NCBI RefSeq assembly: GCF_937936315.1
Contig: NZ_CALGWU010000056.1
Coordinates: forward strand, 123,038 to 187,037
Direction of reading: 5' to 3'
DNA: 64,000 bases
Origin: an uncultured Capnocytophaga sp.
GTDB taxonomy: Bacteria; Bacteroidota; Bacteroidia; Flavobacteriales; Flavobacteriaceae
Both the position numbers and the translations under genes were made by a program. Shown in pieces: positions 53,224 to 61,419 of the stretch. Position 1 is the stretch's first letter, and each line of letters starts with the position of its first letter. Below the pieces are notes generated by a model, which was given only the letters and a program-made list of their open reading frames with translations, had not been told where the DNA came from and made no database searches.

Positions 53224-53877
53224 ATGATAACCAATGAGATTATATACAGAAATATTATTTTGGAATGGGGAAAAGCTACCAACTATGTGGAAGCATTTCA
53301 AGATGTCTTTGCTTTTGACTGCGAACAACAATTATGCTATCTAAAAATACAGTTATTACATAATGTAGGTTCTTTATCTCTTCCCATACCACCTTTCTAT
53401 ACTGAAATAGATGAAAATCTACCCATTTCTAAGATAAAAAGAGGAGATTTTAGCTTTGAAGGAAAGGAGATTGACAATATTCGTCAGTATTTATGTGATG
53501 ATATGCTCATTTTTAGCTATACCACACAAGGTACAATATTTAATCTGGATGTTAAAAAAGTAACTGATAATTTGTTCTTTCTATTAGACAAAGAAAATAT
53601 ATTAAAATACATTGTAGTTACAAAGATATCAACCTTTCCTTTTAGAGGTTATTATTTAGATGAAAAAATACTTAGAGAAATCTATTTTCTTGCTTACACT
53701 TATGAACTTGATGACGGAGTACAACTAAAGAGCCTGCTCCAAATGATACAGAGTGAGGAGCGTTATAAAGAGATTTTCAAAAGTGAATTAGATGATTTAA
53801 TAGAAGAAGTAGAAGATTTTTTTTTAAATAAACAAAATGACCCCCGAACTACAACCATTAGGCGATGCTATTTTTGA
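53224..53877 (+). CDS. Protein of unknown function, 217 residues
   Basis: A soluble protein whose start is close to the duplicated phrase TTTAAGAAGCTATTAAA / TTTAAGAAACTATTAAA in the upstream 100 bp. It has an N-terminal mixed alpha/beta region and a C-terminal helical part (LLQMIQSEERYKEIF; ELDDLIEEVEDFFLN) of strongly acidic character. It is AT-rich compared with its neighbours, which suggests separate origin. Its 3' end overlaps the next gene by 41 bp in another frame, implying coupled translation or a recent frameshift that lengthened it (NKQNDPRTTTIRRCYF at the C-terminus looks like an added tail). Function unknown. Confidence 0.55.
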   Translation: MITNEIIYRNIILEWGKATNYVEAFQDVFAFDCEQQLCYLKIQLLHNVGSLSLPIPPFYTEIDENLPISKIKRGDFSFEGKEIDNIRQYLCDDMLIFSYTTQGTIFNLDVKKVTDNLFFLLDKENILKYIVVTKISTFPFRGYYLDEKILREIYFLAYTYELDDGVQLKSLLQMIQSEERYKEIFKSELDDLIEEVEDFFLNKQNDPRTTTIRRCYF

Positions 53878-54373
53878 GGCTGCTCAAAAAGCATTTTTAA
53901 AACTCTTTGAAAACGGAGAGCATTATTACTATTGTGTGTTACTCACTACGGGGGAGGCGCTTACTCCTTGTATTGCGGCGTGGTCGGTGGAAGCTTTAGA
54001 GCGATTCGTAAATGAAAATGCTATCCCCCAAGAGGAAATACCATACTATAAATACTCATTTGCCGATAGCCCCTATTACGCTTTTGGTTATGAGGAATAT
54101 TTTCAGCAGGTAAAGCAGTTGTTTGAGCAGCGTGACTCTCTTATAGATTACAACAATGAGGAGCAATGGAACGAGGAATACAACCTCCGACTTGCTGCTA
54201 TGGTATATGCGATGAAAAAACTCGACGAGACTGGTATTTTTGCCCTCAACCAACCACGAGAACAAGTGTATATCAACGTAGAACTAATGCCCCCTGATGA
54301 CACCGACCTACAAAGAGCTTTATCCTTTAATAACCCTGAAAATATTGAGGAATGGCTTAGTATATTTAGCTGA
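53837..54373 (+). CDS. DUF4303-like protein (second)
   Basis: A 178-residue soluble protein. AFLKLFENGEHYYYCVLLTT (residues ~18-37), followed by GEALTPCIAAWSVEAL and YYKYSFADSPYYAFGYEEYF, matches the DUF4303 pattern (aromatic strands, W/A-N-T/S-E-E-L, then a K-W/Y-S-P-like aromatic segment). DUF4303 proteins are typically found among immunity-type genes of polymorphic toxin systems, although no toxin is in sight here. The start codon lies inside the previous gene. Confidence 0.65.
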   Translation: MTPELQPLGDAIFEAAQKAFLKLFENGEHYYYCVLLTTGEALTPCIAAWSVEALERFVNENAIPQEEIPYYKYSFADSPYYAFGYEEYFQQVKQLFEQRDSLIDYNNEEQWNEEYNLRLAAMVYAMKKLDETGIFALNQPREQVYINVELMPPDDTDLQRALSFNNPENIEEWLSIFS

Positions 54374-54395
54374 TATTTTTTTCAGTAACATTTTT

Positions 54396-54425
54396 TTGCA
54401 ATTTAAAAAAAATGATGTATATTTG
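54396..54425 (+). promoter_or_regulatory. Promoter of the membrane-protein pair
   Basis: TTG (54396-54398), 19-bp spacer and TATATTTG (54418-54425), 35 bp before the ATG at 54461. Confidence 0.65.
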
Positions 54426-54460
54426 TGGCGTTAATCAATTTTTTAATTTCTTAACCATAA

Positions 54461-55024
54461 ATGCTTTCTTCTAACAAACTAAACTATATTGAAGGTGTAC
54501 AAAAACACGCAAAACGTGTAGCTACCACTACAATAGCACTATCGGTGATAGTGCTAACAATCCTAATTGTAATTCATACAATTATAAATCACAGAAAACT
54601 CGCCGACATTATCTACAACCCTTTTTTTTCGGTAATAGTTTTAATATTATCATTCTTTTTCTTCATTCTTTATCGAGGAAGACAAAGAGCCCTAAAACTA
54701 CAAAAACTCATAGAGCAGATGAGCGAAGAGGAGTTTCTGTTCTTACTGCAAATACAATCTTCCTTATCTTTTTACTACAAGCACGCCCCCACATTTGTAC
54801 TTTGTTGTGAGCAACTTTATTTATTTACTCCCTTCAAAATCAAGAATATCGACCCTAAAAAGGTTGAAAAAGTACGTTGGCACTATGCAAGGGGAGGAAG
54901 TCTTTTGGTAGAAATTCAATCGCCCGAAACTACCAAATTTGAGGTGTATAATAGTGTTTATCCTTATTTTACAAGCCTTATCGAAATGTACAACCCTAAT
55001 GCCTATATAGAAAAATATGAGTAA
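54461..55024 (+). CDS. Two-helix membrane protein of unknown function
   Basis: A 187-residue membrane protein with helices at about residues 22-46 (TTIALSVIVLTILIVIHTII) and 52-70 (FFSVIVLILSFFFFILY), then a C-terminal soluble domain with a PH-like/YcxB-like feel (CCEQLYLFTPFKIKNIDPKK; RWHYARGGSLLVEIQ). It overlaps the next gene by 8 bp, so the two are coupled. No function is recognised. Confidence 0.6.
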   Translation: MLSSNKLNYIEGVQKHAKRVATTTIALSVIVLTILIVIHTIINHRKLADIIYNPFFSVIVLILSFFFFILYRGRQRALKLQKLIEQMSEEEFLFLLQIQSSLSFYYKHAPTFVLCCEQLYLFTPFKIKNIDPKKVEKVRWHYARGGSLLVEIQSPETTKFEVYNSVYPYFTSLIEMYNPNAYIEKYE

Positions 55025-55913
55025 TGATACTAAAAAAATGTTCATAGTTCTCGTTCTCTCTCTACTGGCAGGAATTGCCTTGGCTGCTCTCTACCTCTTC
55101 CTTGTTAGGAGATTTACCAGCAGTTACGATAGGGATATTTCTATGCTATTTTTCCCTATTCCTTTGCTATTGGGGGTATGGATATGCTATTCCTTTGCTT
55201 ATAATCAAAAAATAGTAGGTACCATTGCTATAATCTGCACAATTGTTTTCTTTAAATTTATGATGGGGACTCTGGGAGTTACTTTTTCTAAAGTATATGA
55301 GAGATTAACCCTGCCCAAGATCTATAAAAACTATCATTATACATCAGACTATAAGATATATAACTTAGAAGGAGAAAAACACCTTGTGAGACTGCCTGAA
55401 GATATTCATCACATTGCAAAAGGTATCTACCTCAACCCTCAAAACGAGCTGGTCATCTATGATAAATCAATACCTATGGACCGCAACGAACCATCTATTA
55501 TTAACCATATAGAGAAATACAATTCCTTAGGAAAGCGTATGCAGGAGAGTGATACCTTGGAAGTACAACAAGATATTCCTAATATTTTTGACGGAAATTC
55601 ACAACGTTTCCTTAAAAAAGAAACTCTTGATCGCAAGAATATCAAACCTATGTATGTAGAAAGCTATAAAACTAAAGGAGATAAATATGAAACTATTTTG
55701 TATTTTGAGGTAAAAACCCAGCCTTACACTTTCAGATTTAAAAATAAATTTCCTTACACCAAAAATCAAAAAGAACTTTCAAAAATGCCTACAACCTATT
55801 ACGAGAACGACTCTGAAATAATAGAATCTTTTGGCACGATTACCTTATATACTAATAAACATCTCGGTTATCAACTATTACAAATAAAGGATGATATCTA
55901 TATGGTAAAATAA
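55017..55913 (+). CDS. Membrane protein of unknown function, 298 residues
   Basis: Three N-terminal helices (residues ~7-28, 41-60 and 63-85; LVLSLLAGIALAALYLFLV, LFFPIPLLLGVWICYSFAY) are followed by a ~210-residue soluble part with DYKIYNLEGEKHLVRLPED and ETILYFEVKTQPYTFRFK. It overlaps the previous membrane-protein gene by 8 bp and is followed by a hairpin. No family is recognised. Confidence 0.6.
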   Translation: MSNDTKKMFIVLVLSLLAGIALAALYLFLVRRFTSSYDRDISMLFFPIPLLLGVWICYSFAYNQKIVGTIAIICTIVFFKFMMGTLGVTFSKVYERLTLPKIYKNYHYTSDYKIYNLEGEKHLVRLPEDIHHIAKGIYLNPQNELVIYDKSIPMDRNEPSIINHIEKYNSLGKRMQESDTLEVQQDIPNIFDGNSQRFLKKETLDRKNIKPMYVESYKTKGDKYETILYFEVKTQPYTFRFKNKFPYTKNQKELSKMPTTYYENDSEIIESFGTITLYTNKHLGYQLLQIKDDIYMVK

Positions 55914-55938
55914 TAATTTAACAGATAGAACCACATAT

Positions 55939-55978
55939 AATTGGGTAGTACAAAAGATATTTGTATGCCCAATTTTTT
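55939..55978 (+). terminator. Terminator after the membrane-protein pair
   Basis: AATTGGG (55939-55945) and CCCAATT (55968-55974) frame an inner TACAAA/TTTGTA pair, and the distal arm runs into a T-tract. A promoter-like TATCTTTG (55980-55987) for the Crp/Fnr gene follows immediately, with a TTG inside the hairpin arm 16 bp upstream. Confidence 0.65.
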
Positions 55979-56016
55979 ATATCTTTGCACTATATAAGCG
56001 AATTATAAATTGATTT

Positions 56017-56595
56017 ATGACCTTACAACAACACTTTGCTAAATATATCTCAGGAGAAACCGAGCAAATAGAAGCCCTTTGCGCCCTCTATACTAAGCAC
56101 TTCTTACCGAAGAAAGAATTCCTTTTGCAAAAAGGAGAAATTTGTAAGACAGAAGCTTTTATTACTAAAGGACTCTTGCGCACTTACGATATAGACCGCA
56201 ATGGCAATGAGCAAGTACTCTTCTTTGGAACTGAAGATTGGTGGGTGATCGATTTTGATAGCTTTATGCATCAAACCCCCTCAAGGCTTTACATACAAGC
56301 CTTAGAAGATAGTGAACTGCTTATTATCACTCCCGAAGATAAGCAATATGCTTTTGAGCATATCCCTATTACCGAACGACTTTTCCGCCTAATGGGGTTG
56401 CGTACCCATATCGCCTTACAACGCCGTATGATTGATATGCTGAGTAAAACTGCCGAAGAACGTTACCACGACTTCCTTACCCAATACCCACACATTGCCC
56501 ATCGGCTTACTAATATACAAATGGCTACTTATCTTGGGGTTACTCACGAGTTTGTAAGCAAGATTAGAAAAAGAATTAGCAAATTTGCTAATTAA
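56017..56595 (+). CDS. Crp/Fnr-family transcriptional regulator
   Basis: A 192-residue regulator with an N-terminal cyclic-nucleotide-binding-type jelly roll (residues ~25-115; FLLQKGEICKTEAFITKGLLRTY) and a C-terminal helix-turn-helix (TNIQMATYLGVTHEFVSKIRKRI, residues ~166-188). It lacks the Arg/Glu cAMP pocket of E. coli Crp and the Cys cluster of Fnr, so the signal is unknown. The two genes downstream each have a 16-bp ATTGAAC-N2-GTTCAAT-type palindrome just before the -7 box, the best candidates for its target. Its own start overlaps no neighbour. Confidence 0.88.
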   Translation: MTLQQHFAKYISGETEQIEALCALYTKHFLPKKEFLLQKGEICKTEAFITKGLLRTYDIDRNGNEQVLFFGTEDWWVIDFDSFMHQTPSRLYIQALEDSELLIITPEDKQYAFEHIPITERLFRLMGLRTHIALQRRMIDMLSKTAEERYHDFLTQYPHIAHRLTNIQMATYLGVTHEFVSKIRKRISKFAN

Positions 56596-56639
56596 TTGAA
56601 CTACTTCAATGTTTTTAACTCCAACCTGCCATACCTTTG
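56595..56639 (+). promoter_or_regulatory. Palindromic operator and promoter of the small membrane-protein gene
   Basis: ATTGAACTACTTCAAT (56595-56610), one mismatch from perfect, is followed 21 bp later by TACCTTTG (56632-56639). It occupies the place where TTG of the -33 box would lie. Confidence 0.7.
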
Positions 56640-56665
56640 CACCGTGAAATCAACGTTGTAAAAGT

Positions 56666-57055
56666 ATGGCAGTTTTTATATTAATACTCAGCATTATTCT
56701 CTTAGGAGTGCTTTTTCGCGAACGCGAAGAGCATTGGCTCTCTTTTGGCAAAGACCACATCTTGCGAAAATTTGAGCAAGGTGGACGTTCCTTTATCTAT
56801 GAAGAAGCTTCTTTTGGAGCTTCGCAAGAAACGGTGTATTATACCTATCAATTGGTATATGAACTTACTAAACGCAAAGGCTTACTAGAGAGCAAATACG
56901 ATTTATACGATTTTTCTTACAACATCTTCTGTTATGAAGGAACAACCCTAAGGATATTTCGCTATGACACTTATATATACCTTATCCGCAGTACCGAGCC
57001 TATGAGTATTGAAGAGTTTGAAAGCATAAGCCCGTATGTTAAATTAGAAAAATAA
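56666..57055 (+). CDS. Small membrane-anchored protein, candidate Crp/Fnr target
   Basis: A 129-residue protein with one N-terminal helix (FILILSIILLGVLF, residues ~4-17) and a soluble region with YTYQLVYELTKRKGLLES and TLRIFRYDTYIYLI. No family is recognised. It is preceded by an operator palindrome shared with the next gene, which suggests common control by the regulator encoded immediately upstream. Confidence 0.55.
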   Translation: MAVFILILSIILLGVLFREREEHWLSFGKDHILRKFEQGGRSFIYEEASFGASQETVYYTYQLVYELTKRKGLLESKYDLYDFSYNIFCYEGTTLRIFRYDTYIYLIRSTEPMSIEEFESISPYVKLEK

Positions 57056-57120
57056 TATGATGTTAATAAAACTTGTACAATATCTGAAAAGGAATAAGTT
57101 TTTCTATACATTTTGCACTT

Positions 57121-57166
57121 ATTGAACTAGTTCAATGTTTTCCACCCCTAACCCGCCGTACCTTTG
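57121..57166 (+). promoter_or_regulatory. Palindromic operator and promoter of the SnoaL-like gene
   Basis: ATTGAACTAGTTCAAT (57121-57136) is a perfect 16-bp palindrome; 22 bp later is TACCTTTG (57159-57166). The following CAC, spacer and CC-rich stretch also match the previous promoter, so the two regions share about 45 bp of similar layout. Confidence 0.75.
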
Positions 57167-57211
57167 CACCCGAAATCAATTAGGAAATTTAATAATCAAA
57201 AAACAGAAGAA

Positions 57212-57991
57212 ATGATGACACAGAAATCTCAAAAACAACAAGTAACCGAGCTTTTAAAAGCTATCGAAACAGGTGCCGTTGAGCCCGTAGGCTATATCAA
57301 TGCCGAGCATTACAAACAACACAACCTCGCTATTGCCGATGGCTTGGCTGGCTTTGGGGCTGCCTTACAAGCACTACCTGCTGGCTCTGCCCGCGTGAAT
57401 ACCGTGCGCGTATTCGAAGATGGCGACTATGTATTCGCCCACACCGATTACAACTTCTTTGGCGATAAGATAGGTTTTGATATCTTCCGCTTCGAGAATG
57501 GCAAAATCGTAGAGCACTGGGACAACCTACAAGAAAAACCTACTCGAACTAACCCCAGCGGTCGCACAATGACTGACGGTACTACCGAAGTAAAAGATTT
57601 GGATAAGACGGAAGCTAATAAAACCCTTGTCCGCAACTTTGTAGAGGACATTTTGGTAAATGGTAAAATGGAAAAGCTCGCAGGGTATTTCGATGGCGAC
57701 AATTATTTGCAACACAACCCACAAATACCTGATAACCTTTCAGGCTTGGGCAGTGCGTTAGAGGCTATGGCTAAACAAGGTATCACGATGAAGTACGACA
57801 CCATTCACAAAGTACTGGGCGAAGGTAACTTTGTGCTTGTAGTAAGCGAAGGACATTTGGGCGGTGTACATTCTTCATTCTACGACCTTTTCCGCGTAGA
57901 GAACGGCAAAATAGCAGAACATTGGGATACTATCGAGCCTATTGCTAAAAAAGAAACGTGGCAAAACCAAAACGGTAAGTTTGGGTTTTAA
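57212..57991 (+). CDS. SnoaL-like (NTF2-fold) protein with two tandem domains
   Basis: A 260-residue cytoplasmic protein built of two SnoaL-like domains. Domain one: VGYINAEHYKQHNLAIADGL ... FDIFRFENGKIVEHWDNLQE (residues ~25-110). Domain two: YFDGDNYLQHNPQIPDNLSG ... YDLFRVENGKIAEHWDTIEP (residues ~155-250). Each has the Y.QHN and F-R-x-E-N-G-K-I-x-E-H-W-D motifs seen in SnoaL-type small-molecule enzymes. The ATG at 57212 or 57215 is preferred to an upstream TTG. It is controlled by the perfect palindrome operator. Its stop codon lies inside the 40-bp-arm inverted repeat. Confidence 0.85.
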   Translation: MMTQKSQKQQVTELLKAIETGAVEPVGYINAEHYKQHNLAIADGLAGFGAALQALPAGSARVNTVRVFEDGDYVFAHTDYNFFGDKIGFDIFRFENGKIVEHWDNLQEKPTRTNPSGRTMTDGTTEVKDLDKTEANKTLVRNFVEDILVNGKMEKLAGYFDGDNYLQHNPQIPDNLSGLGSALEAMAKQGITMKYDTIHKVLGEGNFVLVVSEGHLGGVHSSFYDLFRVENGKIAEHWDTIEPIAKKETWQNQNGKFGF

Positions 57992-58052
57992 TATTATAGG
58001 GGGCGAATTACCATTCGCCCCCTATAATATTAAAACCCAAACTTACCGTTTT
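57969..58052. repeat. 84-bp perfect inverted repeat over two stop codons
   Basis: A 40-bp arm (57969-58008) is exactly complementary to 58013-58052, with a 4-nt loop (58009-58012). The left arm contains the last seven codons of the SnoaL gene and its stop; the right arm contains the last three or so codons and the stop of the antiporter gene. It will act as a bidirectional terminator: T-rich sequence follows on both strands. Confidence 0.95.
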
Positions 58053-59608
58053 TCTTCTTCTAAATTCAACTGTCGGTGGAAATTGCGTATTTGCTCCTCA
58101 TCAATACGTGGGTTTTTATTTAGTTGTTGCAAAACTTCCCGTTGATGATGCAAAATAGCGATGTATATCTTCCGCACTTCGGCAGTAGTACTACACTTGG
58201 AGGTATCGAGTTGGTATTGCCATATATCTTTTTGATTCTGTAACAGAAAACTATCAGTTATTCCTTCTTTGTAATGCTCTTGCATATAATCCAAAGCAGC
58301 TTGGGCTAAGGTTTTGCGTATAAGGCTTTCCGCTTCAGCTTCAGGAATGTGATCTTCATAATCAGGGAAATTTGCCCAACGGATAAGAGCCGGCAAGCTA
58401 AGCCCTTGTACGAGTAGAGTTACCAATATTACGATAAAAGTGATGTAGAGAAAGAGATTGCGATGCGGAAAAGGCTCGCCGTTCTCTAAAGTTAGAGGGA
58501 TAGAAAGGGCTACTGCTAGTGAAAGCACCCCGCGCATTCCTGCCCAACCTAATACCAAAGGTACCCGAAAGCCAGGGTTCCGTCTGTCGGCTACTGTGAT
58601 AAAGTGTTTCATTACTTGAGTAATGAGTATAGCTCCATATGACGATAGCAGTCGTACCCCTACTACTACCCCTGTGATGAGGAGCCCATAGCTGGTAGCA
58701 GTAGTAAGACTCATTCCTTCGGCTTCTATCCCTTCGAGTACTTCAGGCAAAGCAAGTCCTATCAGCATAAAGGCAAGACCATTGAGTATAAAACCTAAAA
58801 TATCCCATACCGCCACCCCTTTGTTGCGTGTGGAGGCAATAGAAACGCTAGTAAGGTGGAGCGACATATACATACCCCCAGCCACTACTGCCAACACTCC
58901 CGAAGCCCCTAACTCGTCAGCTATAATATGCATTATATAAGGAGCAATAAGGGTAAGGATAATATCCATATTAGCATCGGTAGGTAGGAATCTGTGCAAC
59001 TTGCGCATCACCCAAGCAATAGCCAATCCTATAAGAGCTCCCCCAATAACCACCCAAAGGAAATTCAGCGCCATATCCGTCCACACCAGCTGACCGGTAG
59101 TAACCACCAAAGCAGCAAGCCTAAACACTATCAGTGAAGAGGCATCGTTGAGCAAACCCTCGCTTTCTATTACTGTACTGATGCGTTTAGGCACCTTTAC
59201 AAAATTCATAATTGCTGAAGCACTCACCGTATCAGTAGAGCCTATCACGCCCCCTAAAAGAAATCCTAACGCCAATGAAAACCCAGGGAATACCATATTG
59301 GCTACCCAAGCCACGGCAGTAGCTGTGATAAAAACTACAATAAAGGCAAAACTAAAGATAATGCGTCGCCATTTCCACATCTCTTTTAGCGATAGCGAAA
59401 AAACATCAGCATATAAGAGTGGAGGCAGGAAGATGATGAGCACCAAATCGGGGTTGAGTGTAATAGCTGGCATATTAGGGATAAGACTTATCGCTAAACC
59501 TCCTAAAACCAAGAGAATAGGATATGCCACTTTAAGTCGGTTAGCCAGCATAATCAGCAGCATAATAGCCACCATCAAAAGTAATAAGTAAGGGAAATAC
59601 TGCACCAT
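58043..59608 (-). CDS. Na+/H+ antiporter, CPA1 family
   Basis: A 521-residue inner-membrane exchanger of the NhaP/CPA1 type that expels Na+ (or K+) in exchange for protons. About 11-12 hydrophobic helices span residues 1-400, including the ion-site region LGFLLGGVIGSTDTVSASAI (the GxxxxxTDxVS block) and EGLLNDASSLIVFRLAALVV (the ND motif of CPA1), plus VLGWAGMRGVLSLAVALSIP. A cytoplasmic tail of ~110 residues (AESLIRKTLAQAALDYMQEH) follows. It is convergent with the SnoaL-like gene, and its final codons fall in the inverted repeat. Confidence 0.9.
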   Translation of the reverse strand: MVQYFPYLLLLMVAIMLLIMLANRLKVAYPILLVLGGLAISLIPNMPAITLNPDLVLIIFLPPLLYADVFSLSLKEMWKWRRIIFSFAFIVVFITATAVAWVANMVFPGFSLALGFLLGGVIGSTDTVSASAIMNFVKVPKRISTVIESEGLLNDASSLIVFRLAALVVTTGQLVWTDMALNFLWVVIGGALIGLAIAWVMRKLHRFLPTDANMDIILTLIAPYIMHIIADELGASGVLAVVAGGMYMSLHLTSVSIASTRNKGVAVWDILGFILNGLAFMLIGLALPEVLEGIEAEGMSLTTATSYGLLITGVVVGVRLLSSYGAILITQVMKHFITVADRRNPGFRVPLVLGWAGMRGVLSLAVALSIPLTLENGEPFPHRNLFLYITFIVILVTLLVQGLSLPALIRWANFPDYEDHIPEAEAESLIRKTLAQAALDYMQEHYKEGITDSFLLQNQKDIWQYQLDTSKCSTTAEVRKIYIAILHHQREVLQQLNKNPRIDEEQIRNFHRQLNLEEEKR

Positions 59609-59661
59609 AGGTCATTAATTATGAGGGGACAAAAATAGTAAAAAATATTTTTTAATCATAA

Positions 59662-59689
59662 TTGATAAGTATTTTTTTTTGTATCTTTG
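59662..59689 (+). promoter_or_regulatory. Promoter of the esterase gene
   Basis: TTG (59662-59664), 17-bp spacer and TATCTTTG (59682-59689), 38 bp before the ATG at 59728. Confidence 0.6.
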
Positions 59690-59727
59690 TACCAACAAAT
59701 AGTAAATTAATTTTTAAAATAGATTTT

Positions 59728-60705
59728 ATGAAAAAAATAAGCAAACTAGCCATAAGTCTTGCTCTTGCTCTCGTAGGTTGCAATACTCAAAAGCAAACTA
59801 CTTCACCAACCTTGCCTGAGGTAAGTCGTTGGACAGGTGAATATGGAGGAATTGATAAGAGTTACGATGATAAACCTTTTGCCTTGCGAGAAGAAATTGC
59901 CCCTAAGTTCAAACAATTGTCTTTTACCGATACCCTCACTGGGCGAACTATGGAATACAACCTATTCACTCCTAGGAATTACGACCCTAACAAGCAATAC
60001 CCTTTAGTCCTTTTTATGGCAGATGCAAGTACTGTAGGCAAAGGGGTGATGGCTCCTCTTAAACAAGGTTATGGTGGAATTATTTGGGCTACTGATGAAA
60101 CTCAAAAAGAGCACCCTTGTTTCGTATTAGTACCTTCATACAGTGGTAAAGAAGCAGCTACCAATGATGCCTACGAGGTAAGCGATGAAGTACCTACTAC
60201 TTATCATCTTCTGCAACAAATTCTTAGTACTTATGCTATTGACCGTAGTAGGGTATATACTACCGGACAATCTATGGGAGGGATGATTTCTTTCTATCTG
60301 AATGTACATTACCCCAACTTGTTTGCAGCTTCTTTGTATGCAGGTACACATTGGGATTTTCAGCAACTCAAAGAAGTTTTACCCAAGCAAAAGTTTTTTT
60401 ATATAGCTTCTGAATTAGACAAAGCGGCTCCTATTATGCAACAAATGGAGACTTTCTTTACTGAAGAGAACATCACCTATGCAACCACAAAGTTTGCTGC
60501 CAATCTCCCTGAAAAGCAGAAAGAAGAAGCTATTAAAAAGTTACTAAAAAAAGGTGCTGATAAAAATATTGTACAATTCATAAAAGGCACCGTATTGCCC
60601 AACGGATTTACAAAAAGAGCTGAAGCTGGTGAGCATATGTATGCTTTTGATTATGCTTATCAGCTAAAAAGTGTACGAGATTGGTTACTAAGCCAATATA
60701 AGTAA
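59728..60705 (+). CDS. PHB-depolymerase/esterase-like lipoprotein
   Basis: A 325-residue exported alpha/beta hydrolase. The ATG at 59728 gives a lipoprotein signal (ALALVGC). YNLFTPRNYDPNKQYPLVLF (residues ~72-91) is the N-terminal strand of the PHB-depolymerase/prolyl-oligopeptidase-like esterases, and the nucleophile Ser lies in TTGQSMGGMISFYL (GxSxG, residues ~176-189). A His candidate is in EAGEHMYAFDY near the C-terminus. The substrate may be a surface ester or peptide. It is followed by an unrelated Rossmann gene after 30 bp. Confidence 0.82.
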   Translation: MKKISKLAISLALALVGCNTQKQTTSPTLPEVSRWTGEYGGIDKSYDDKPFALREEIAPKFKQLSFTDTLTGRTMEYNLFTPRNYDPNKQYPLVLFMADASTVGKGVMAPLKQGYGGIIWATDETQKEHPCFVLVPSYSGKEAATNDAYEVSDEVPTTYHLLQQILSTYAIDRSRVYTTGQSMGGMISFYLNVHYPNLFAASLYAGTHWDFQQLKEVLPKQKFFYIASELDKAAPIMQQMETFFTEENITYATTKFAANLPEKQKEEAIKKLLKKGADKNIVQFIKGTVLPNGFTKRAEAGEHMYAFDYAYQLKSVRDWLLSQYK

Positions 60706-60735
60706 AAAATCATATCTTATTCTTTTATCTATAAA

Positions 60736-61371
60736 ATGAAAGCCCTTATCATCGGCGCCACAGGTGCCACCGGGAAAGATTTATTGTCGCAACTTTTAGC
60801 TGACGACACTTATACCGAAGTGCATTGCTTCGTGCGCAAACCCTTAGCCCTCACCCACCCCAAGCTACACGCTCACGTGGTTGATTTCGAGACTCCCGAG
60901 GCGTGGGCAGATTTGTTGCACGGCGATGTAGCTTTCTCTTGTTTAGGCACCACTTTAGCTGTCGCAGGTAATGAGGATGCTCAATGGCGCGTAGATTATG
61001 ACTATCAGTACACCTTTGCCCAGCAGTGTAAATCCAATGGGGTGCCTACTTTTGTGCTCGTCTCGGCAGCAGGAGCTAAAACGCAGTCTAAATTGTTCTA
61101 CAACCGTATGAAAGGGGCTTTAGAAGACGCTGTGAAAACGCTCCACTTTTCGTACTTACTCATCTTCCAACCCTCTATACTCATTCGCTCTAACAGCGAT
61201 AGAAATACTGAGAACTTCACCGTAAAAGCCTTCAAATTTTTAAACAAATTAGGTATTTTAAAACGTTATCGCCCTATGCCTACAGCTATACTCGCCGCGA
61301 GAATGCGTCATGAGGTAGCCACTGCTACTAAAGGAATACATATTTTTACCCTTGATGAAATCTTTTTTTGA
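60736..61371 (+). CDS. NAD(P)-binding Rossmann protein, HTATIP2-like
   Basis: A 211-residue atypical SDR. The dinucleotide-binding GATGATGKDLL lies at residues 7-17, and VAFSCLGTTLAVAG and FVLVSAAGAKTQSKLFYNRMKG (VSSxGA and YNRxKG variants) follow, matching the oxidoreductase HTATIP2/NmrA-like group. LLIFQPSILI forms the substrate side. It probably acts as a small NAD(P)H-linked enzyme or sensor; the substrate is unknown. It lies 30 bp after the esterase gene and 48 bp before the chosen start of the hydrolase. Confidence 0.85.
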   Translation: MKALIIGATGATGKDLLSQLLADDTYTEVHCFVRKPLALTHPKLHAHVVDFETPEAWADLLHGDVAFSCLGTTLAVAGNEDAQWRVDYDYQYTFAQQCKSNGVPTFVLVSAAGAKTQSKLFYNRMKGALEDAVKTLHFSYLLIFQPSILIRSNSDRNTENFTVKAFKFLNKLGILKRYRPMPTAILAARMRHEVATATKGIHIFTLDEIFF

Positions 61372-61419
61372 TTGACACATTAGCTATTTTTTTATGCTTT
61401 GCACCAAAATAAAATGCTT

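Noticed and set aside
57969..58052. The long inverted repeat as an insertion-sequence end or CRISPR piece
   Set aside because: There is no transposase, target duplication or spacer series; both arms are the ordinary 3' ends of two genes.
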